Shown here: positions 57,954 to 64,000 of the stretch, in pieces | Layout: each line of letters begins with the position of its first letter | Numbering within the stretch: the first letter of the stretch is position 1 | NCBI GenBank assembly: GCA_032622095.1 | Contig: CP136062.1 | Coordinates: 38,194,918 to 38,258,917, forward strand | DNA from: Siphonodentalium dalli | Taxonomy: Eukaryota; Mollusca; Scaphopoda; Gadilida; Siphonodentaliidae | Length of the DNA: 64,000 nt | Direction: 5' to 3' | Notes under the pieces: generated by a model | Seen by the model: the letters and a program-made list of their open reading frames with translations, nothing else | Databases searched by the model: none | Told to the model about the DNA's origin: nothing | Program-made: the position numbers and the translations under genes

Positions 57954-58791
57954 GACATACTCCGGCCCTGACGCCGACTCGGCGAAATTGTGTGTATACC
58001 GGTACCGATACTCGGAAGATATATGGTATAATTGCATCACTATACGGTATATATACTTATATCATTGTTAACTTCATTAAAAGTTGAACAAAACAATCAT
58101 TCTCCTATTATAATAAAGTGTACATCGAAATAGCATTAAAAAGTGTAGGCCTACTGCCCTACTCCGGATCCGACTCATACATTTGGCCAATATCGGGGTT
58201 TTTTTTTTCATTCAGTGTCTATTTGTTCAGTTTAATTACGGTACCTACTCTCGTCCTGTATCTGGGATTGGGATAAGCAGACTTCATGGTAGCCGTTTTG
58301 TTATAGTTTTCTTTGTCCTGGTTTTCCCCCTGCACTAACAGCTACAAACTTGCACCATCATCTGGTCGTCCGTTGTTCGCACAGTAGTGAAACAAACGCT
58401 ATTTATTTATACCATATCAGGAATAGACTCACACGGAATGCTCTTTTCCAAAAGCAAATATTTTTAGGTGTAACATGTTTTCATATTAGCGAAACAAACG
58501 CTAATTATAATAACCTATTTAGTGACACTTTAGTGATAATATATCGCCATTTTATTGTTCATAAATAGGCCTAACAAGTTTTGAGACTTTTTTTTACCAT
58601 ACAGTTTCAAGACTGGTTTATAGCATTAGTCTGTTGCAGTAAATCGATTCTGATAACTAAAGCTTATTTTGAACAAATGTTGTTATTGTATATATATACG
58701 CAATAGGCACACGAAAGCAAACCTTATGGGTGTTAGAATACAAACACAGTTCGCGCAGCTATCAATGCGCGACGATGTGATTATGGCATTT
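57954..58791. other. Spacer between inverted arms
   Basis: About 838 bp of unique AT-rich sequence with a 72-codon frame (58350-58568) of no recognisable type. Two GAAACAAACGCTA words occur near 58389 and 58490. Confidence 0.55.
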
Positions 58792-59444
58792 TTTTGACAC
58801 CATGCATGACAAATGTGAGAACTGATTATGTTTCACTGAATAAAATAATTACTTCATATCACCAATATATTTCTACAACTTGTTGAAAGTATAATACAAC
58901 ATTTTGTAGAAGTGGGTAATAAAGCATGATCTAACTCGGCTACACTTTTTCTCATTCTGGCTTGGAGTACACGTTTTAAATAGTATATTTTCGAAGCAAC
59001 AATTCTATTAAAAAGTATATGTTGATAATTTTTCGGTAATATTTTTATTACATATGTAATAAATTGGCATAGTAGCATAACATTTAGCAAAAGAATTTAG
59101 TTTTTCCATAATATCTTCCAAGTACACATTTCCAACAGTCGTCTTCGGGGTGGAGTACACGTTTTATTGACCATCATGAAACATTGAACTGCGCATGACA
59201 AACAGCATTAACATGTGGTGAAATATCGCTTCCGTAAACAGACAGACAACAATTTCTTTTGCACAAATGACAAAAGTCTTTATTTTAGCTCATGAAGGCG
59301 CGGATTTCGGAACTTTTGGTGGAATCTTGTCTTTATTGTCACCATAATAAGAGAACCAAGCAGAATCTGCGACCAGGAGTCCTTTGTCGCCTGTAATTAG
59401 AAAAGGTATGAGCATCAGATTTGGCCACTACTGACCCAATCTGA
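58792..59444 (-). repeat. Right arm of the inverted duplication
   Basis: Mirror of 57302-57953. Its outer end is CCACTACTGACCCAATCTGA. Sequence beyond (AGCTCTAAAGAGTGTAAATC) differs from the left flank, so the duplication boundary lies at 59444, within the intron sequence of the copied gene. Confidence 0.97.
59290..59390 (-). pseudogene. Orphan second copy of the peptide gene's terminal exon
   Basis: On the minus strand this is a 101-bp exon identical to exon 2 at 57356-57456, with the same acceptor (TTTTCTAATTACAG) and same poly(A) signal. No matching signal-peptide exon is seen on the minus strand up to the DIRS-like element at 59984, and that element separates it from anything further right. 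It is either an orphan exon or the end of a second gene whose first exon lies beyond 64000. Confidence 0.75.
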
Positions 59445-59983
59445 AGCTCTAAAGAGTGTAAATCTTTAGAGCTTCCCTGGAGCTACCAAAAACCGCTGGA
59501 TGTACAACATATACAACATTCGTTACAAATTAATATGTGTGAGCATCTCATTTCAATAGTATATTCACATATTGTAATTCCGATAATTATACTGTAATAA
59601 TTAACATGTCATTCTATGCACAAGAATCCTACACAAATCTCCAGCAGTTTCCAGTTAGAATTCCTGCGATAAACCAGAGATAAAACCACTTTTGTGGGGA
59701 AAACTCTGGAAGCATTGGATGCTGCGTGCCCAGTGAACATAATTTTTATGTTGTCATATATATGTAACATGTCACATTCGAAACGTATGTTTATGTGCGT
59801 GTACGAGACGTTTCCGTCCGCTTCGCGATTATATATAACGTTTCATTAATTAATGTGTTATACATCTGTATGTAATAAATCTTATTCGATGTGTAATTAT
59901 TAATTTGTACAATTATATTACCATAATGGTGCTAATGTAACTAGTAACTATACTCATATAAAATTATTTTTACTCAGATATGT
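59445..59983. other. Intergenic between duplication and DIRS element
   Basis: A small hairpin (AGCTCTAAAGAGTGTAAATC against TTTAGAGCTTCC) adjoins the duplication boundary. The rest is AT-rich and no exon is seen. Confidence 0.5.
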
Positions 59984-60121
59984 GGAATTTAAGTTGTCAC
60001 TCCTAGCGAAAAACTGGCTAAAGTGACCCAACTTTGTGATGCGCTAACGAAATTACTCACTCACTCCGTGAACTCCAATTATCGTTAGCCAATTACCTAC
60101 TGATACTCTAGACAACTCAGT
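59984..60121 (-). repeat. DIRS-like terminal direct repeat, 3' copy
   Basis: Identical over 138 bp to 63863-64000. Left flank TACTCAGATATGT differs from the other copy's flank (TTGTACTA), so homology starts exactly at GGAATTTAAG. The sequence continues rightward to the recombinase stop at 60460 through a 3' region including the 58-bp tract 60185-60242. Confidence 0.95.
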
Positions 60122-60459
60122 TGTATTCACACGATACGCTACAGACAATAGTTTTGGGCTAATCTACGAAACGCTAAAAACATGTAGTCTACACTAAACT
60201 AAATAACAACTAAACACATGTTTGAGCAGATAGCCAGTGTCTGCTAAATTAACGTTCAAAAGAATAAGTGCGGCTGCCCAAAAGATTTCTTTTGAGCTCG
60301 GTTATGGTTGATCTATTAATATATTTCTTATAAGACGAATTGAGAATTGTTTGTTTCACTCTGAATAATGACAATTATGCATATTTCGGCCATGACAAAG
60401 TATATCAAGTAACAATGGTATATCCTGTCTATCTGACAGTACACATGCAATTTTAAGTT

Positions 60460-61128
60460 TTATAAATTGAGGCTTCTGGATACATGTAACCTTGATTCTA
60501 ACGAATCCACTACATAACCGTCCTTGGCGGACTCAGATTGCCATCTACCGTGGCGTTTCCAACATCTGTCGTTGACGCCAGACCTGGCGGCTTCTGTAGC
60601 GCCGCCTGCTCTCATTGAATGAAGCCCTAAATTGGCGTCTTTTCCACAAACCTCTTTCATTCGGGTTGTGATACATTCTCTAGCCCTAGTATAACTTAAG
60701 GGCTTATTCTTATATACTAATTTGCTTGACCCCTTTGAACCGAACATGGGCCTGAAGAAATACATGTCTGATTTAATATCTAAGTTGGCCACATTAATAT
60801 ATTTAGAAATAATTGTTAAAGGACATGCTACTGTGTTTCCTTTGGCAATCACGATTTCGTTGCCCTGTCTATATTGATCTGTTTTACTCTTTTCAATAAT
60901 CAATTTCAAATGATCTGGCAATATTTCAATATTACTGCATTTTAGTGCTTGAAGTTCCGAAAACCTTAAAAATCCACTGAATCCGAGAACTATCATAGAT
61001 AGATCTCTAATTACTGTCAAATCTGTTGAATCAGCATATTTTGTACAAATGTTAATGACGTCGTCAGAGTAAACAGGGTCCTTCTTTTGGATTTTCTTTG
61101 TACATAATCTCTTTGCTGCCTTTGACAT
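60460..61128 (-). CDS. Tyrosine recombinase of the DIRS-like element (N-terminally short)
   Basis: 222 residues, the catalytic domain of a phage-integrase-type tyrosine recombinase that would insert the circular DNA copy of the element. Active-site residues are all in place: R55 in GFLRFSEL, K82 in KSKTDQYR, H170 and R173 in HSMRAGGATEA, H193 in WKRHGRW and the nucleophile Y205 in KDGYVVDS. The protein begins almost at AKRLC, which in relatives lies after a core-binding helical domain. Only ~60 bp separates it from the end of the RNase H region, so the N-terminal domain appears deleted and the product probably cannot bind DNA normally. The start at 61128 is the first Met in frame. Confidence 0.9.
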   Translation of the reverse strand: MSKAAKRLCTKKIQKKDPVYSDDVINICTKYADSTDLTVIRDLSMIVLGFSGFLRFSELQALKCSNIEILPDHLKLIIEKSKTDQYRQGNEIVIAKGNTVACPLTIISKYINVANLDIKSDMYFFRPMFGSKGSSKLVYKNKPLSYTRARECITTRMKEVCGKDANLGLHSMRAGGATEAARSGVNDRCWKRHGRWQSESAKDGYVVDSLESRLHVSRSLNL

Positions 61129-61187
61129 TATATGTGAAATGGATAGCTCCTAATTGGAAACTCGATATACTGTGTGCAAACATGCCG

Positions 61188-61436
61188 TTATGTCCTCTTC
61201 CGGGGTAAACGGTGTTCAGACCCGAGGGTTTTCAACCCGTTATTCCCATCCGATGTCGCGTCTGCTTCTCGGATTAAGGGCCAAAAAGGCGCAGATTTCC
61301 ATATTGGAAAAATTAAGGTGCTCTCACATTGCTCATTTTGAATTTTTCTTATGACTGCTGTCAATATTCTAGGGGGAGGAACGATCCAGTTATTCTCGCC
61401 CCACCAACATTGCTTCATTGCGTCTACCGCTTCGGT
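61188..61436 (-). pseudogene. C-terminal tail of RT-RNase H frame after a premature stop
   Basis: Directly in frame with the upstream RNase H frame, separated only by a TGA at 61437-61439. It contains NNWIVPPPRILTAVIRKI and WKSAPFWPL, a conserved tail found after RNase H in DIRS/Ngaro-type polyproteins. The last ~30 residues (after FWPL) no longer look family-like, which marks a deletion or shift leading into the recombinase. Confidence 0.8.
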
Positions 61437-62651
61437 TCACGGGCACCACCATCTAGAATTAAATCTATCTAGTTGAGAATTGTAATCTGTTGCGAATCTG
61501 TCGATTGAGTGTGGTCCCCATAAATTGTTTAATTTGTGAAATATTTCGACGTCGATACACCAGTCATCGGGATCGAAACACCTGCTCAATGCATCTGCAC
61601 TCATATTGAGTTCTCTCGGTATCCATGTGGGTACCAGCGTGAAATTATTTTCAACGCGCGTTGATTCTATATCAAGCGCGACTTTTTGTAAATGCTCTTT
61701 ACTACTGCCCTTCGTAATCACGCTCACGACGGCTTTATTGTCGGTGTATAACATGAACCTTCCTCCCGACATGGCCGCTGAATTTGATTTACAAACTCTA
61801 TTCACAGCTTCTAGCTCTCTCCATGTGGAGCTACTTCCGGCTTCTGTAGCCGACCAGGTCCCGATTGCTACGGGACCTCTTCCCACTATGGGGTAGGCGG
61901 CTGTCGCCCCTGCGCCCTGGGTCTCAACTGGGTGAACACTGCACCTTGATGTTGAGACCTCTGAGGTCTCCACCAGGCGTGCTATACGTCTGGGATCCGA
62001 GCCCCCTAGGGCCTCCACCGGGCGTGCTATACGCCTGGGATCAGAGGCCCCCTGCGCTAACACCAGGTAACCTCCGTACCCTGTGTCGGATGCGTCTGTA
62101 TATGCGCTTCCGGTGTACACATCTGGCTCTGATCTAACTAGATCTTGCCCATTTGCCCGCTGCATATTCGCGGCCAAATATGTTAACTCCTCCCGAGCTT
62201 CTGGGGAGATAAGAACTGGTGCGTTCCAGCACACTTTCTGGTTTAAACACATATGTAAATATCGCGTGTGCAAACTGGTTGGCGCGTCGATCCCTCCGTT
62301 CATTGAGGCTAATTGCCCCAAAATGCCTGCAAGCAATCTTGCTGGCACCATATCGTGGGCGGAAGCCATGATAAGCTGCAAACGCTGCAGCCCGACTAGA
62401 AATGCGTCTAGTCGGTCTTCACTCACGCAAACGCGTCCGACTTCGAAATCCCACTCTAAACCGAGCCATTTCGTAACTTGAGTAGGCTCCCAGTGACTTT
62501 TCTCATTTGATATTATGAAACCGAATTTGGTTAAGTCGCCGCGTATTCTGTCACTGACCTCTTGCGTCGCGTCTTTTCCGCGCGCGCCCGCCAAACCGTC
62601 GTCCAAATACATAACGACTTTGATACCGTCGTTTCTCCAATATTTCACCAT
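61437..62651 (-). CDS. RT (palm) and RNase H of the DIRS-like element
   Basis: 404 residues. The RT catalytic box YLDD is at 15-18 (VVMYLDDGL), followed by the primer-grip/thumb region with WLGLEWD (62-68). RNase H follows: YTDASDTGYGGYL (184-196), the acidic TWRELEAV (276-283), LYTDNKAVV (301-309) and SADALSR (351-357). Between the first and second RNase H motifs is an insertion (about 199-247) made of two SDPRRIAR-VE repeats and related text, matching direct repeats in the DNA at 61915-62060. It makes cDNA and removes template RNA. The N-terminus is artificial: the real frame joins the preceding one through a one-base shift near 62697-62700, and the C-terminus is cut by a TGA. Confidence 0.93.
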   Translation of the reverse strand: MVKYWRNDGIKVVMYLDDGLAGARGKDATQEVSDRIRGDLTKFGFIISNEKSHWEPTQVTKWLGLEWDFEVGRVCVSEDRLDAFLVGLQRLQLIMASAHDMVPARLLAGILGQLASMNGGIDAPTSLHTRYLHMCLNQKVCWNAPVLISPEAREELTYLAANMQRANGQDLVRSEPDVYTGSAYTDASDTGYGGYLVLAQGASDPRRIARPVEALGGSDPRRIARLVETSEVSTSRCSVHPVETQGAGATAAYPIVGRGPVAIGTWSATEAGSSSTWRELEAVNRVCKSNSAAMSGGRFMLYTDNKAVVSVITKGSSKEHLQKVALDIESTRVENNFTLVPTWIPRELNMSADALSRCFDPDDWCIDVEIFHKLNNLWGPHSIDRFATDYNSQLDRFNSRWWCP

Positions 62652-62655
62652 GACT

Positions 62656-63855
62656 CTAGTCAGCTTTGTGAATATTTGGCCAGCCGTGGAAATTCCAAAA
62701 CGGTAAAACGTTGAAAACGAAATACGTATCGGTCCCGTTGTGTGTCCATTTGAAACCTAAATAGGTTTTGCTAACGTCCGCGATACAAATATGATGGAAC
62801 GCGCCTTCAAGGTCAAAATCTACGGCAAAATCACCGATTTCGAAAATCTGTCTTGCGACAGAGCTGTCTTCAAACCTGAATTTGTATTTTGCGAGGTTAT
62901 CGTTCAAATGCCTACAGTCTAAAACAAGTCTACGCTTGCCATTTCGATTCGTTGCCACCGTCAATGGGTTAATCACCATAGGCGGTTCTTTGACCGCTGT
63001 CACGTGATTTTTTGACAAAAGTTTGGTTATTTCTTTGTTTACAAACTCACTATTGTCATTGGAAGATTTGTTGTTTTTTAATTCAATTGGTATGGGAATT
63101 TCTACAAATGGCAAACGATAATCGTGTTCTATTACTGAAATGATGTAATCTGAAGCCCCGGCTTCTTTCCAACATGAAATACTCTCCTTTAGAGAGCCTA
63201 CTGATACGATCGTGAACGCGCATTTATCAACGTGTATTTCTTCTACGTGCATTTCGCCTGCGTGTTCGTTATTTGTTGCGCTTTTATCGCCAATACGGCA
63301 TTCACCCTCGTCCCTCTCATTAAATTTAACCCCGATCTGGGGATAATAAGAAGGAATACTTAGCTTTGCTTTGAGTGAAGTGGTATTCTGTTTACTCGGG
63401 CGGGCGTATTTCCAATGTGACGGATCTCCGCTTGCCAGGCTGTGCTTCTGGTATTCTGGAACTACACTCCAACCGAGCTCGGACGGGCCGGACAGCTTAA
63501 CCATTTTCTGTCTAACTTTATTATTGTTCAAACCTTCTGACAAACAGTCCGCGGCTTTCGATGTGTTCTGCTGTCCATGGTCGATATGCCATTTGGCCTC
63601 TGTGATATTGTCCTGAACAGGCTGAACTTCGTTGAATTTGAAATGTGCTCCGTTTCCGGATCGTTTGAACACATGTACATCCTTTTCTTTCGAACTAAGA
63701 ATTTGCGTTTTGGAAATTTCTCGTTGGCTCTCGACGATTCCAGCTTTAAGACTGGTCAACTGAGTGGTTAACATTCCATTAAATTGTGTCAATAAACTGT
63801 CCTGAGATTTCCTAACTGCCGCTTCGATGCGTTTGCCTAAGTCGTTGCTGTTCAT
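62656..63855 (-). CDS. N-terminal region and RT fingers of the DIRS-like element
   Basis: 399 residues from the ATG at 63855. Residues 1-60 are likely coiled coil (KRIEAAVRKSQDSLLTQFN), and about 60-240 are a low-similarity, possibly Gag-like linker. RT motifs start near 290: INPLTVATNRNGKRRLVLD and CRHLN (295-317), the catalytic aspartates in FAVDFDLEGAFHHI (343-356), TYLGFKW (364-370) and FNVLPF (381-386). The frame is lost just after VLPF, where an extra base in an A run (62697-62700, plus strand) sends it to a stop. The shifted frame supplies the usual downstream RT text. An insertion error in sequencing is an alternative to real decay. Confidence 0.92.
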   Translation of the reverse strand: MNSNDLGKRIEAAVRKSQDSLLTQFNGMLTTQLTSLKAGIVESQREISKTQILSSKEKDVHVFKRSGNGAHFKFNEVQPVQDNITEAKWHIDHGQQNTSKAADCLSEGLNNNKVRQKMVKLSGPSELGWSVVPEYQKHSLASGDPSHWKYARPSKQNTTSLKAKLSIPSYYPQIGVKFNERDEGECRIGDKSATNNEHAGEMHVEEIHVDKCAFTIVSVGSLKESISCWKEAGASDYIISVIEHDYRLPFVEIPIPIELKNNKSSNDNSEFVNKEITKLLSKNHVTAVKEPPMVINPLTVATNRNGKRRLVLDCRHLNDNLAKYKFRFEDSSVARQIFEIGDFAVDFDLEGAFHHICIADVSKTYLGFKWTHNGTDTYFVFNVLPFWNFHGWPNIHKAD

Positions 63856-63862
63856 TGTACTA

Positions 63863-64000
63863 GGAATTTAAGTTGTCACTCCTAGCGAAAAACTGGCTAA
63901 AGTGACCCAACTTTGTGATGCGCTAACGAAATTACTCACTCACTCCGTGAACTCCAATTATCGTTAGCCAATTACCTACTGATACTCTAGACAACTCAGT
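63863..64000 (-). repeat. DIRS-like terminal direct repeat, 5' copy (truncated by window)
   Basis: Starts eight bases upstream of the first ATG (63855) and matches 59984-60121 base for base to the window edge. It presumably contains the element's promoter. Its full length cannot be seen. Confidence 0.93.

Larger units (their letters stand above)
59984..64000 (-). mobile_element. DIRS-like tyrosine-recombinase retrotransposon (5' end outside window)
   Basis: Gene order on the minus strand is N-terminal/RT frame, RNase H, then tyrosine recombinase, the arrangement of DIRS-order retroelements, which integrate with a YR instead of a DDE integrase. A 138-bp sequence (GGAATTTAAGTTGTCACTCC to GATACTCTAGACAACTCAGT) lies in direct orientation at both ends: 59984-60121 and 63863-64000, the latter cut by the window edge. 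Direct rather than inverted ends recall Ngaro/VIPER or PAT-like arrangements. One frameshift, one internal stop and a probable deletion before the recombinase indicate a recently dead copy. Confidence 0.92.

Noticed and set aside
57656-59090. Identical 78-residue frames at 57656-57892 (plus) and 58854-59090 (minus)
   Set aside because: Identity follows from the inverted duplication. The frames lie downstream of the peptide gene's poly(A) signal, with no domain or splice evidence.
1-64000. tRNA or rRNA genes
   Set aside because: A few GGTTCGAA-like words exist (for example near 28721 and 39840), but no cloverleaf with acceptor and anticodon stems could be built around them by eye.

Overview
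The window is metazoan nuclear DNA: AT-rich, gene-poor and packed with repeats. The evidence is GT-AG introns, AATAAA signals, satellites, foldback MITEs, a LINE relic and a DIRS-type (tyrosine-recombinase) retrotransposon. No bacterial operon, rRNA, tRNA or CRISPR array was seen. Abundant YR retroelements, long G/C homopolymers and TACATGTA-like motifs would suit a marine invertebrate, but no single-copy gene here fixes the species. That placement is inference.

Layout. 1-2572 is a 35-bp satellite broken by a foldback. 3.5-13 kb holds a dead LINE reverse transcriptase, three copies of a ~494-bp MITE flanked by TTAA, and several palindromes, one split by a TTAA insertion. 13-18.5 kb holds a possible terminal exon, a duplicated ~540-bp repeat and a 589-bp element of hairpins inside a 9-bp target duplication. 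19-23.5 kb holds two related ~950-990-bp foldback elements at TTAA sites and a ~382-bp tandem satellite. 24-29.4 kb holds one copy of a ~2-kb dispersed repeat and members of a hairpin-module MITE family. 30.0-33.6 kb is a single element with ~1-kb inverted arms around a small degraded coding core. 34.5-47.7 kb mixes MITEs, an apple/PAN-like first exon, a 27-bp minisatellite and a GC-rich inverted-repeat element. 48.2-54 kb holds the inverted second copy of the 24-kb repeat and a 2.5-kb CACTG-ended element with a Tc1-like MITE inside it. 56.7-59.4 kb holds a small two-exon gene for a predicted secreted 47-residue peptide; its last exon lies in a nearly perfect inverted duplication. 60-64 kb is a DIRS-like element on the minus strand, with RT, RNase H and tyrosine recombinase, cut by the window edge.

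The genes do not form a pathway. The few candidate host exons (13.0 kb, 35.2-35.5 kb, 56.7-57.5 kb) are islands among mobile DNA. Much of the window is best read as a record of nested insertions, several with target sites clear enough to reconstruct the empty site.
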